Program-made: the position numbers and the translations under genes
The notes under the pieces: generated by a model
Databases searched by the model: none
Told to the model about the DNA's origin: nothing
What the model saw: only the letters and a program-made list of their open reading frames with translations
Source: JANRLJ01 sp034437895
Lineage (GTDB): Bacteria > Chloroflexota > Anaerolineae > Aggregatilineales > Phototrophicaceae
DNA length: 38,779 nucleotides
Direction of reading: 5' to 3'
Assembly (NCBI GenBank): GCA_034437895.1
Contig: DAOTTO010000456.1
Span: 1 to 38,779 of the forward strand
Shown: in pieces, positions 17,464 through 24,593 of the stretch
Layout of the letters: each line of letters starts with the position of its first letter
Position numbering within the stretch: position 1 is the first letter of the stretch

Positions 17464-17677
17464 AAAGACCGCACAAAGTACTAAATCAGCTCATTGAACA
17501 GGTGAGAAAGCCCAATCTGGAGGCAAGGCAGCACATCTGCACTCCTAGCGATATTCTATTGCCAGTGTACATCTTTCACGTTTGCTCGGAAAAACCTTTA
17601 TTTCTAGGATATGGCTAATTTGCGGTGTCGTTGTCTAAGGTATCCCCGTTATTTTAGCCACTCCCCTTGTCTACACT

Positions 17678-18337
17678 TTAGACCCTGAGCAAAGCAAGCA
17701 CTTCGTACAAATTCCCAAAGACATGCGGCGTGATCTCTGCAAAAGCCGCCGGACTGCTGTGCGATTGATCGGGAACCGCATAGCACGTCATCCCGGCAGC
17801 GACGGCTGCTCGTGCGCCCGTTGGGCTATCTTCGAGCGTTAAGCAATCTGATGGGGCAAAACCGAGCCGACGGGCTGCCGCCAGATATACATCCGGCGCG
17901 GGTTTACCTGCCGCTTCATCATCCGCCGTGCAGCGAGTCGTAAAAATATCGCCCCAGCCCATTGCCTCAACCGTCGCGTTGATGATGCTTAAAGGCGAAC
18001 TGGATGCAATCGCACGCGGGATATTCTGCTCGACCACATAATCTATCAATTCCGCCGCGCCGGGCTGCGGTTTGACCATCTGTGGGATCAGGTCTAGCAT
18101 ACGCTCCCTCAATTCGTGCGCCAATGCTAATGGGCTTTCCTCAAATTGGAGGATGCCGTGCAGCTTAACAAACATCTCATCCAGACGCATTCCGATTATT
18201 TGGGCGCGTACCTCATCGTTATAGGCATAGCCATGTGCCTCGAACAAATCAACCTCTGCCACATGCCAGATCACTTCCGAGTCCACCAAAAGTCCATCCA
18301 TATCAAAAATGATCGCTTTGTGATTCATATTCCCCAC
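17678..18337 (-). CDS. HAD-superfamily phosphatase/phosphoglucomutase-like hydrolase
   Basis: A 219-residue HAD subfamily IA protein. Motif I is FDMDGLLVDSE with the nucleophile and acid Asp residues, motif II is IASSSPLS, and motifs III/IV lie in GKPAPDVYLAAARRLG and LTLEDSPTGARAAVAAGM. The DMDGLLVDSE form is shared with sugar-phosphate phosphatases (HxpB/YniC-like) and beta-phosphoglucomutases, so a small phosphosugar is the likely substrate. Either the listed ATG or the Met three codons later may start it. It is a single gene, divergent from the Rieske operon. Confidence 0.87.
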   Translation of the reverse strand: MGNMNHKAIIFDMDGLLVDSEVIWHVAEVDLFEAHGYAYNDEVRAQIIGMRLDEMFVKLHGILQFEESPLALAHELRERMLDLIPQMVKPQPGAAELIDYVVEQNIPRAIASSSPLSIINATVEAMGWGDIFTTRCTADDEAAGKPAPDVYLAAARRLGFAPSDCLTLEDSPTGARAAVAAGMTCYAVPDQSHSSPAAFAEITPHVFGNLYEVLALLRV

Positions 18338-18399
18338 TTTGCAGTTAGATTAGAAAAAGTTAAAGAGGCCTTATTTCGGCGCATAACGTGAACTTAATT

Positions 18400-18428
18400 T
18401 TGACACTCTACCTCGATTGTGATATATT
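18400..18428 (+). promoter_or_regulatory. Promoter P1 of the Rieske/cytochrome b operon
   Basis: TTGACA at 18400-18405 and TATATT at 18423-18428 with a 17-base spacer form a near-consensus promoter, leaving a leader of about 105 bases. A CRP-like inverted repeat overlaps its -10. Confidence 0.7.
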
Positions 18429-18433
18429 TTACA
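18418..18433 (+). promoter_or_regulatory. CRP/FNR-like operator before the Rieske gene
   Basis: TGTGATATATTTTACA matches the CRP-type pattern TGTGA-N6-TCACA at all but one position. It overlaps the P1 -10 and lies about 70 bases upstream of the P2 start, so it could repress P1 or help P2. A second palindrome, TTGTG-ACCG-CACAA, follows at 18440-18453. Confidence 0.4.
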
Positions 18434-18462
18434 TACTCATTGTGACCGCACAAAATAGGTGT

Positions 18463-18492
18463 TTGTAAGTTTCAGATTATTTGCGCTATAGT
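18463..18492 (+). promoter_or_regulatory. Second putative promoter P2 of the Rieske operon
   Basis: TTGTAA at 18463-18468 and TATAGT at 18487-18492 are 18 bases apart, and the -10 is preceded by GCGC. It lies about 50 bases before the Rieske ATG. Confidence 0.45.
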
Positions 18493-18539
18493 AGGCGCAG
18501 GAAACAAACAATTCCTAAACCTAGCTTAGGAGGGAACGC

Positions 18540-19127
18540 ATGGCAACAGCCGCAAGCGCTGTCGTAGAGAGAGCGCAAAAGAAACAAGTTGTAGTGGAAG
18601 TCGCGGCACCAAGCCGCCGCGAATTCTTATATTATATCTGGGGTGCCTCCATTGTGCTGCTGTTGGGCGAGGCCACTGCGGGGTTAATTTGGTTTGCACT
18701 TCCCCGCTTTAAAGAGGGTGAATTCGGCGGAACATTCCGTTTTACAGGCGAGGATATCCCGGCTGCGGGCGATCCACCCCTCGCTATCCCGGCTGGGCGC
18801 TTTCATGTGGCGCATCTGGAAGATGATCGTCTCGTGACACTTTACGGCGTGTGTACCCATCTGGGCTGCTTGCCAAAATGGGATGAAGGCACCATCCGCT
18901 TCCGCTGCCCCTGTCATGGGTCGCAGTTCAATGGTGATGGAACGTGGATTACCGGCCCCGCGCCGCGTGGTCTGGATCGCTTCCGTATGACGATCACCTT
19001 TACAGACGGTGAGGTCATTACGCAGGAAACCGGTGCCCCTGTAGCGTTAAATGGGCGTGAAATTGCCTCTCTCGCGATAGACTCTAGTGATAAGGTCATA
19101 GGGCCAGGACAAGGCGTTACGTTATAA
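18540..19127 (+). CDS. qcrA: Rieske [2Fe-2S] subunit of menaquinol:cytochrome c oxidoreductase
   Basis: A 195-residue membrane-anchored Rieske protein that takes electrons from quinol at the Qo site and passes them to cytochrome c. SRREFL at 25-30 followed by a hydrophobic helix (about 31-54) looks like an uncleaved twin-arginine anchor. Cluster box I is CTHLGC (C105, H107, C110) and box II is CPCHGSQF (C123, C125, H126); C105, H107, C123 and H126 bind the cluster and C110-C125 form the disulphide. AGGAGGG precedes the ATG. It starts an operon with cytochrome b and two c-type cytochromes, and sits under two candidate promoters and a CRP-like site. Confidence 0.95.
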   Translation: MATAASAVVERAQKKQVVVEVAAPSRREFLYYIWGASIVLLLGEATAGLIWFALPRFKEGEFGGTFRFTGEDIPAAGDPPLAIPAGRFHVAHLEDDRLVTLYGVCTHLGCLPKWDEGTIRFRCPCHGSQFNGDGTWITGPAPRGLDRFRMTITFTDGEVITQETGAPVALNGREIASLAIDSSDKVIGPGQGVTL

Positions 19128-19171
19128 GGGTTGTTGTTGTAATAATTAGTTAGTTGAGGAGCGATGTTAGT

Positions 19172-21013
19172 ATGTCCATTCTTCCGTTCCCGTCTTTCCT
19201 TGATGACATCAAGGACAAAGGTTTTAAAAAGGCTATCTTTGAAGGCATAAATGAGGTTGTTGAGCGTTCAACCGCAGGCATGAATATTCAGGATATTCGT
19301 GAGGCGCTGCGTGGTGAGGCCCCCACCCGCCGCCCGAATCCTCGTTTGCAACCTCATGCCGACGGCTTCTGGCTGCACATGCGTCCCAGTTATTTCCATA
19401 AGGATATGACCGGGTTATATCCCGAATTCCGCTTAGGCTGGCTTTCGACCTATTTTGTCTTCTTTGAGACCATTACCGGTCTACTGCTGATGGTGTGGTA
19501 TACGCCTTCTCCAACTGTGGCTTATGGCGACATGCTCAACATCCTAGGCAACGTTCCACTTGGGCAGTTGATGCGCGACTTGCATCGCTTGGGCGCAGAA
19601 TTTATGGTCTTGATCGTCTGTCTGCACATGATACGCACCTTCATGACGGCAAGTTATAAAAAGCCGCGTCAGTTTACATGGGCGACCGGCGTTATCTTGC
19701 TTTTGTTTACGCTTTTGCTTAGTTTTACTGGTTATCTGCTGCCCTGGGATCAGTTAGCACTTTGGGCTGTGACCATCGGCGCATCCATGATCGAAGCCGC
19801 TCCTCCCGCAATTGTAGGCGAAAATTTGAACCTGCTGGTGCGTGGCGGCCCCGATATTGGCGCGAATGGTTTGCTGCGCTTTTATCTAGCGCATGTCCTT
19901 TTGCTGCCAGCCTTTCTGTTCATCTTCACGGGTGTTCACTATTATAAAGTGATCGTCCATGCTCACAGCTTACCACCACAGAAAGAAAATATCGGTGAAG
20001 ACACTGCCAAGCGCGTCCCGCTGGACAAGCGTGTGTACTTTATCCCTGATGTGCTGACCAGCGAAATGATGTGGATTGCCGTAACCACTTTCTTATTGAT
20101 TGTGTTGTGCGTCTGGTTCTATCATGCCCCGCTAGAAAATCATGCTGACCCACAAATCACCCCGCTTGGCACCACCGCCCCCTGGTACTTCCTCTGGGTT
20201 CAAGGCGCATTAAAGTTGGGCGATAAAGTGCTGTGGGGCATTATTTTCCCGACGGTCTTATTGGTCTTCTTCTTGGTCTATCCTTATCTGGATACTTCTG
20301 CCAGCCGACGTTACGCGGATCGTCGCTTTGGCATGAGCCTGTGTTTCGCACTTGTCTCGATGATTACCTTCATGAGCTACATGGGGCTGCCGGAATACGG
20401 TGTCTCTACAGCACCCAGTACCGAAATCATCTATCGCATGAGGCATGAACCTACACATGGGGCAATGGGTATTCTGCTCCCTGTGCCGTTTGACCAACTC
20501 GCTCCGGGCGTATATACCACCCGTCAATTTGAAGGCACCGAAGAAGAAGCCGATGAAATTGTTGCCGCGCTCAACGCCGAGTTAGACAGCTTTAGCTTCC
20601 AAACCTTAGACGCAGATAGGAACCCACAAACTACACCGCTGCGTGATTTTATCAGCGGACAGCTTGGCCTTACCCATAGTCCAGTCGTCGGAAGTTCGCT
20701 GCGCTTTAGCACTGTCCCAGCCGCATCGCCAGAACTTATCGCTGTGATGGAAGAATTCGAACATGAATTGGAAGCCGAAGGTGAAGCCCTTCATAATGCC
20801 ATCGGCATTATCGCGATTAGTGATGTACAAGGCACTCTGCGCCGCGCTGATGTGCTTATTGTCTGGCAAGAAGTCGAGTTAGAAGGCAGCAAACCCGTAC
20901 TTGATGAAAACGGCGAACCCAACCCATTGTTTAACGAGGATGGTTCACCTATGATGCGTATTGAAGAAGGCCACACCTTCATCCATCGCGACTCATCGTA
21001 CTATATGAAGTAA
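19172..21013 (+). CDS. qcrB: Cytochrome b (b6 plus subunit IV fusion) with a long soluble C-terminal tail
   Basis: A 613-residue quinol oxidase-site subunit. Four N-terminal helices hold two haems with ligands H138/H152 and H241/H256; the 15-residue spacing of the second pair is b6-like rather than mitochondrial-like. GYLLPWDQ and, in the subunit IV part, TAPWYFLWVQG follow, then three helices up to about residue 404. The Qo motif therefore reads APWY. The remaining 209 residues are soluble, acidic and unlike normal cytochrome b; they include DILLPVPF-type and TFIHRDSSYY segments that I cannot assign. The ATG at 19172, 10 bases after GAGGAG, is preferred over an upstream in-frame TTG. Confidence 0.93.
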   Translation: MSILPFPSFLDDIKDKGFKKAIFEGINEVVERSTAGMNIQDIREALRGEAPTRRPNPRLQPHADGFWLHMRPSYFHKDMTGLYPEFRLGWLSTYFVFFETITGLLLMVWYTPSPTVAYGDMLNILGNVPLGQLMRDLHRLGAEFMVLIVCLHMIRTFMTASYKKPRQFTWATGVILLLFTLLLSFTGYLLPWDQLALWAVTIGASMIEAAPPAIVGENLNLLVRGGPDIGANGLLRFYLAHVLLLPAFLFIFTGVHYYKVIVHAHSLPPQKENIGEDTAKRVPLDKRVYFIPDVLTSEMMWIAVTTFLLIVLCVWFYHAPLENHADPQITPLGTTAPWYFLWVQGALKLGDKVLWGIIFPTVLLVFFLVYPYLDTSASRRYADRRFGMSLCFALVSMITFMSYMGLPEYGVSTAPSTEIIYRMRHEPTHGAMGILLPVPFDQLAPGVYTTRQFEGTEEEADEIVAALNAELDSFSFQTLDADRNPQTTPLRDFISGQLGLTHSPVVGSSLRFSTVPAASPELIAVMEEFEHELEAEGEALHNAIGIIAISDVQGTLRRADVLIVWQEVELEGSKPVLDENGEPNPLFNEDGSPMMRIEEGHTFIHRDSSYYMK

Positions 21014-21027
21014 CTAATACCGATTTG

Positions 21028-21056
21028 TCGTTGGGGTGTACATTTTGTATGCCCCA
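21028..21056 (+). promoter_or_regulatory. Imperfect hairpin between cytochrome b and cytochrome c genes
   Basis: GGGGTGTACA and TGTATGCCCC, separated by TTT, can pair with two central mismatches. It could protect mRNA ends or cause partial termination within the operon; no T tract follows. Confidence 0.3.
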
Positions 21057-21110
21057 TTCTTAACGACATAATGATTTAACACCCAACACCCACGACTCAG
21101 GGGGAGATAA

Positions 21111-22490
21111 ATGCTCGCTCGTATGCTTGTTGAAAAAATAGAAAATCGCATCCTCGTCGGTGTGACCATGTTCGTCGGGATTATGCTCGTCATCGGATGG
21201 GCCGCCATTAATGAGAATGCGCGTATGGCTTCCTTTACGCGGCAGTATGAAGCCCGCTCTGCCGAGCGCGGCGCGATGCTGTTTGCGGCGAACTGCGCTA
21301 CCTGTCATGGTACGGACGGCAGAGGCATTCTCGCCCGCGCACCCGGCCTAAACAGCCCACACTTCTTTGGTTATGATTATTTTGCAGAAAATGCCCGTCA
21401 GATTAACGCACTGCAAGCGGAGCAATCCGTGCTTAATCAGGAGCGCACTGATCTCGCTACCGAAATAACTAACGCAGCCACAACTGCGGAACGTGCCGCC
21501 GAAATTGATGTCCGGCTGACAGAAATCGGGGAAAGGCTGAATGGTGAAGCTGGAATTACAGCAGAACTCGCGCCTTTGATCGAAGAACGGGACGCACTCG
21601 TCATCCAACTTCAAACGGCTGTCGATAACGGCTACCCGTTGGAGATCGTCAACGGTGATAATGGCAGCGTGTTGGACTATGAACCAAGCCGCCTTGGGCA
21701 AGTAGAATGGGCGGGTACGCGCGAATCTTACATCGTCACAACCTTGATTCATGGTCGTCCGACGAGCATCGGCTATTGGCCTGCCGCAATGGTATCTTGG
21801 TCAAAACAAACAGGTGGCTCGTTACGTGACGATGAATTGGATGATCTGGCCTCCTTTATTCAAAACTGGGATAAAGGTGCGGATTGGACGATTGAAGACG
21901 CGCTGGCGGTGAACCAATACGGCATCATCCCCGGACTTCCCGGCGCTGGTGGCGAAGCTGGCACCCCCATCGGTGTAGATGCAGCGACAATCGTCCCGCA
22001 GCTTGCGAGTGTCGTCGGCGACCCAGTACGCGGAGATGCCATCTATAATGGTCGGGACCGCACCGGAATGCTACAGCGACTCGGTTGCGCGGGCTGCCAC
22101 GCCAATGAAGCCGTTGCTCCGCTTACTGAACAGAAATGGGATACCGCCATCAACGTCCGGCTGCAACTGCCACAGTTCGCTGGCTATACTGTTGAACAAT
22201 ATTTAACCGAAAGCATCGTAAATCCCGGTGCCTATACCGTACCGCCCTATGCTTCTGGCGCGATGCCTGCTAACTACGGCGAACAACTGACTATTCAGGA
22301 TATGGCTGATATTCTGGCTTATATCCATACTTTTAGCACGGTTGATCCTTATGTCGCACCGCCCCCCGGAGCAGAAGCAACAGGCGAAGCACCGATGGGT
22401 GAAGCAACTGCGGAAGCAACTGCCGCCGCTGGCGCGATGGAAATGACACCAGAAGCAACTGCGGAAGCAACTGCCGCCGCTGGTAGCTAA
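21111..22490 (+). CDS. Membrane-anchored diheme cytochrome c with coiled-coil insertion
   Basis: A 459-residue c-type cytochrome. An N-terminal helix (about 13-33) anchors it. The first haem site is C62-A-T-C65-H66 and the second C326-A-G-C329-H330, with M385 (GAMPANYG) as likely axial ligand of the second. Residues 93-170 are a Glu/Leu/Ala-rich predicted coiled coil inserted inside the first cytochrome domain. The C-terminus is a low-complexity tail with two TAEATAAAG repeats. It lies between cytochrome b and a second cytochrome c, so it is the likely cytochrome c subunit of the complex. GGGGGAGA precedes the ATG. Confidence 0.88.
   Translation: MLARMLVEKIENRILVGVTMFVGIMLVIGWAAINENARMASFTRQYEARSAERGAMLFAANCATCHGTDGRGILARAPGLNSPHFFGYDYFAENARQINALQAEQSVLNQERTDLATEITNAATTAERAAEIDVRLTEIGERLNGEAGITAELAPLIEERDALVIQLQTAVDNGYPLEIVNGDNGSVLDYEPSRLGQVEWAGTRESYIVTTLIHGRPTSIGYWPAAMVSWSKQTGGSLRDDELDDLASFIQNWDKGADWTIEDALAVNQYGIIPGLPGAGGEAGTPIGVDAATIVPQLASVVGDPVRGDAIYNGRDRTGMLQRLGCAGCHANEAVAPLTEQKWDTAINVRLQLPQFAGYTVEQYLTESIVNPGAYTVPPYASGAMPANYGEQLTIQDMADILAYIHTFSTVDPYVAPPPGAEATGEAPMGEATAEATAAAGAMEMTPEATAEATAAAGS
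22401..22483 (+). repeat. 32-bp in-frame direct repeat in the cytochrome c tail
   Basis: An identical 32-base segment starting GAAGCAACTGCGG and ending GCCGCCGCTGG lies at 22401-22432 and 22452-22483, 51 bases (17 codons) apart. It encodes the two TAEATAAAG units at the C-terminus. Confidence 0.85.
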
Positions 22491-22514
22491 TTACCGAAAC
22501 AAACATCTATCTCC

Positions 22515-22547
22515 AAAGCCTCCGGCAGATCATTCGCCGGAGGCTTT
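22515..22547 (+). terminator. Strong terminator-like hairpin after the diheme cytochrome c
   Basis: AAAGCCTCCGGC at 22515-22526 pairs perfectly with GCCGGAGGCTTT at 22536-22547 (12 bp, 9-base loop). The trailing TTTGTTG is a modest U-tract. It lies 20 bases before the next cytochrome gene, so it may reduce rather than stop read-through. Confidence 0.75.
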
Positions 22548-22566
22548 GTTGTGTAAAGGCCAAACC

Positions 22567-23292
22567 ATGAAATTCCCAAAATTTTCCCCAAGAATCAGTA
22601 CAATCAGCCTTATAAGTTTTATCCTGTCCATAACTGCCGCCAGCGTACTCCTAGCGCAGACCACCCCACCGGAAGCCACGCCCGAAGCGACAGCCGAAGC
22701 CACAGCAGAACCCACTGATTGCACGCCCCAAGGCTTAATCGCGGCGCAAGCAGCATTACAAGCGCAACTCGACGATTTCGCCGCCCAAATTGTGGATGAA
22801 GAAAATGCTTCTTCCGCGTTAGAGGCGCTCTATCAGGTAGGTACGGCCTATGAACAGATTGCGATCGACTGCGGGTACATCCCTGCCGATATTGGCGAAC
22901 GATTCGTCGGCACAGATATCGAAAATATTCTCGCGGCCTTAGAAGAACTTTCTGGCGATCCGATTCGCGGACAGTTACTCTATAACAATGAAGAACCTGC
23001 CGCTGACGGCAGTGTGCTGGCTTGCGCCGGTTGTCATGAAGGCGGCGCAGTTGGCCCCACAACGGCAGGCACATGGACACGCTGGGACGAAGTCCGCCGC
23101 CTTGACCCCGCCCTTGCAAACAATACCTTCGAGCATTTTATGACCGAAAGCATCCTGCTCCCCAATGCGTATGTTCCGCCCGAATATTCAGCGAATATGA
23201 TGCCGCAAAATTATGGAGATCGCCTTAGCTACCAAGACTTGGCTGATCTCATCATCTATTTGGAAAGTCAGGATCAATTTTTAGATCAATAA
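22567..23292 (+). CDS. Exported monoheme cytochrome c
   Basis: A 241-residue secreted c-type cytochrome. The signal sequence ends near LLAQ (about residue 30) and is followed by a TPEATPEATAEATAEPT linker. A helical region (residues 52-130, with Cys 52 and 102) precedes a cytochrome domain with C153-A-G-C156-H157 and NMMPQNYG as the likely Met ligand loop. The domain is clearly homologous to the second cytochrome domain of the preceding protein: shared GDPxRG, CAGCH, TESIxxPxAYxxPPxY and MPxNYG. It probably carries electrons away from the complex. The ATG at 22567 follows AAAGG; an upstream in-frame TTG is rejected. Confidence 0.88.
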   Translation: MKFPKFSPRISTISLISFILSITAASVLLAQTTPPEATPEATAEATAEPTDCTPQGLIAAQAALQAQLDDFAAQIVDEENASSALEALYQVGTAYEQIAIDCGYIPADIGERFVGTDIENILAALEELSGDPIRGQLLYNNEEPAADGSVLACAGCHEGGAVGPTTAGTWTRWDEVRRLDPALANNTFEHFMTESILLPNAYVPPEYSANMMPQNYGDRLSYQDLADLIIYLESQDQFLDQ

Positions 23293-23344
23293 GCTAAAAT
23301 CCATGCCATCGTCCGCAAAATCAAAATTTGAAAAGAATCTATTT

Positions 23345-23368
23345 GTAGGGACAAGGCGTGCCTTGTCC
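23345..23368. repeat. Dispersed palindrome TGTAGGGACAAGGC
   Basis: GGACAAGGC and GCCTTGTCC form a 9-bp perfect palindrome (23349-23368) with two central bases, preceded by TTTGTA and followed by GATTTTTA. It is a relative of the element at 17438 and may end transcription of the cytochrome genes. No gene is seen in 23293-23479; TACAAT at about 23429 may be a -10 for the next gene. Confidence 0.65.
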
Positions 23369-23479
23369 GATTTTTACACAAGTGATTATTTTGCATGACC
23401 AAACGCTAACAGATCGGCGCGATTTAAGGTACAATCATGCCGTTTTTAGCGACGAACACACGCGAGGAGCTACCCCATA

Positions 23480-23896
23480 ATGCGAAATAAAATGCGGCTG
23501 ATGACGCTTATCCTGTTGGTGGCCTTGACCGTTGGTCTGTTGGTCAACCCCAATCGAAGCACCCTAGCACAAGACTCTACACCCGAAGCGACACCTACTA
23601 CCGAAGCGACAGCCGAAGCCACACCTAACGCCGATGCGACAGCCGAAGCGACAACCGATGTTGAAGTGATCGAAGCGACGGCTGAGACAACTGAGGAAGC
23701 CACCGCTGAAGCAACTACCGAAAATGCAGGCGGTGAAACACCCACCGAGACCGATGCCGAGCCGGAACAAGCAGAGGAAGAGTCGCCACGCGGTATCAGC
23801 CTGTTCATTTTGATGATCGGATTGGGTGGTGTGGCGTTGGTCGGTTTCGGCAACATCTTGCGCCAAAACTTCCGCGCTGATGACAACGTCGAATGA
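23480..23896 (+). CDS. Small exported TEA-rich protein with C-terminal membrane anchor
   Basis: A 138-residue protein of unknown function. A signal peptide (about 1-31, ending STLAQ) leads to a Thr/Glu/Ala-rich, strongly acidic stretch of about 70 residues with TPEATPTTEATAEATPNADA. One membrane helix near the end (GISLFILMIGLGGVALVGF) and a short basic, then acidic tail follow. It has no Cys and no haem motif. It could be a spacer or tether in the extracytoplasmic space beside the cytochromes. GAGGAG precedes the ATG. A 23-base run is identical with the linker coding sequence of the previous cytochrome. Confidence 0.65.
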   Translation: MRNKMRLMTLILLVALTVGLLVNPNRSTLAQDSTPEATPTTEATAEATPNADATAEATTDVEVIEATAETTEEATAEATTENAGGETPTETDAEPEQAEEESPRGISLFILMIGLGGVALVGFGNILRQNFRADDNVE

Positions 23897-23904
23897 TTCC
23901 ACCT

Positions 23905-23920
23905 AGTGATTTTTATCACA
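23905..23920 (+). promoter_or_regulatory. CRP/FNR-like operator before ccmE
   Basis: AGTGATTTTTATCACA is an inverted repeat, GTGA-N6-TCAC, matching the CRP consensus except for its first base. It covers the -35 region of the ccmE promoter, where an activator or repressor could act. Confidence 0.45.
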
Positions 23921-23933
23921 AATACGCTATAAT
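23918..23933 (+). promoter_or_regulatory. Promoter -10 region of ccmE
   Basis: TATAAT at 23928-23933 is preceded by ACAAATACGC, a sequence shared exactly with the ABM promoter region at 8781. It is 36 bases before the ATG at 23969. The -35 is weak and replaced by the CRP-like site. Confidence 0.65.
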
Positions 23934-23968
23934 AGAGGCAAATTACAATTAGGGATGAGGTCAATCGA

Positions 23969-24523
23969 ATGGCACAAGCAGTAAGCACCCAACCTTGGGA
24001 AAAACCTGTTTCTGCTGAGTCCGAGCGCCAGAAACTCGCAGTGAAGGGGCGCGGACGCTGGAAATTTTTAGTTGGTGGATTATTGATCCTCGCCGCTGTC
24101 GGCTATTTGGTCATTTCCGGCACGTTAAGCGGCGCACGTTTTTTTATCACAGTCGATGAACTGCTGGCGGATCCGGCTTATGTCGGTCAGACGGTACGGA
24201 TCGCTGGAGCCGTCATCGGGGATACCATCGCCCAAGACGGTGATTCGATTACTTTTACCATCGCCCATATCCCCAAAAATACCAACAATCTGGGGGAATC
24301 GCTGCACCTTGCCGCCAATGATACAAGCGCCACCCGCCTCGTCGTGACATATGAAGGAGCAAAGCCCGATCTGCTCCAGCATGAGGCGCAAGCCATCCTC
24401 AGCGGGACGCTGGACGAAAATGGCGTTTTCCATGCCAACGAACTTTTGCTCAAATGCCCCAGTCGCTTCCAAGAAGGCAGTTCTGACGCGTCACTTGGCG
24501 CAGCAGAACCTCCACAATCGTAA
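23969..24523 (+). CDS. ccmE: Cytochrome c maturation haem chaperone CcmE, Cys-type
   Basis: A 184-residue single-pass haem chaperone. A basic N-terminus, one membrane helix (about 33-52) and a beta-barrel with SGTLSGARFFITVDELL, YVGQTVRIAG and the DENGVFHANELL strand match CcmE. CcmE binds haem covalently from CcmC/CcmAB and passes it to CcmF. In the common form the haem-binding residue is the His of HDENY; here the site is LLLKCPSRF, with C163 in place of His and F167 in place of Tyr. It opens the ccm gene cluster. Confidence 0.9.
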   Translation: MAQAVSTQPWEKPVSAESERQKLAVKGRGRWKFLVGGLLILAAVGYLVISGTLSGARFFITVDELLADPAYVGQTVRIAGAVIGDTIAQDGDSITFTIAHIPKNTNNLGESLHLAANDTSATRLVVTYEGAKPDLLQHEAQAILSGTLDENGVFHANELLLKCPSRFQEGSSDASLGAAEPPQS

Positions 24524-24530
24524 CTGCCGC

Positions 24531-24573
24531 CTTTGGTAAGAACGCAGCAGCTTGTGTCCTTGCCAAAGATCAT
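24531..24573 (+). terminator. Hairpin with T-tract between ccmE and ccmF
   Basis: CTTTGGTAAG at 24531-24540 pairs with CTTGCCAAAG at 24559-24568 (one G-T pair, 18-base loop), followed by ATCATTTTTAAA. It may attenuate transcription into ccmF. Confidence 0.45.
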
Positions 24574-24593
24574 TTTTAAATAGGTTCATCGTT

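Noticed and set aside
19154..19171. TTG start 6 codons upstream for cytochrome b
   Set aside because: The TTG lies within the ribosome-binding region; GAGGAG is correctly spaced for the ATG at 19172.
22675..23720. GAAGCGACA-type repeats considered as a minisatellite or CRISPR-like array
   Set aside because: The units are codon-phased and encode TEA-rich linkers of real exported proteins.
24552..24593. TTG start 14 codons upstream for CcmF
   Set aside because: The extra codons fall inside a terminator-like hairpin and add no CcmF-like sequence; the ATG at 24594 starts the first helix.
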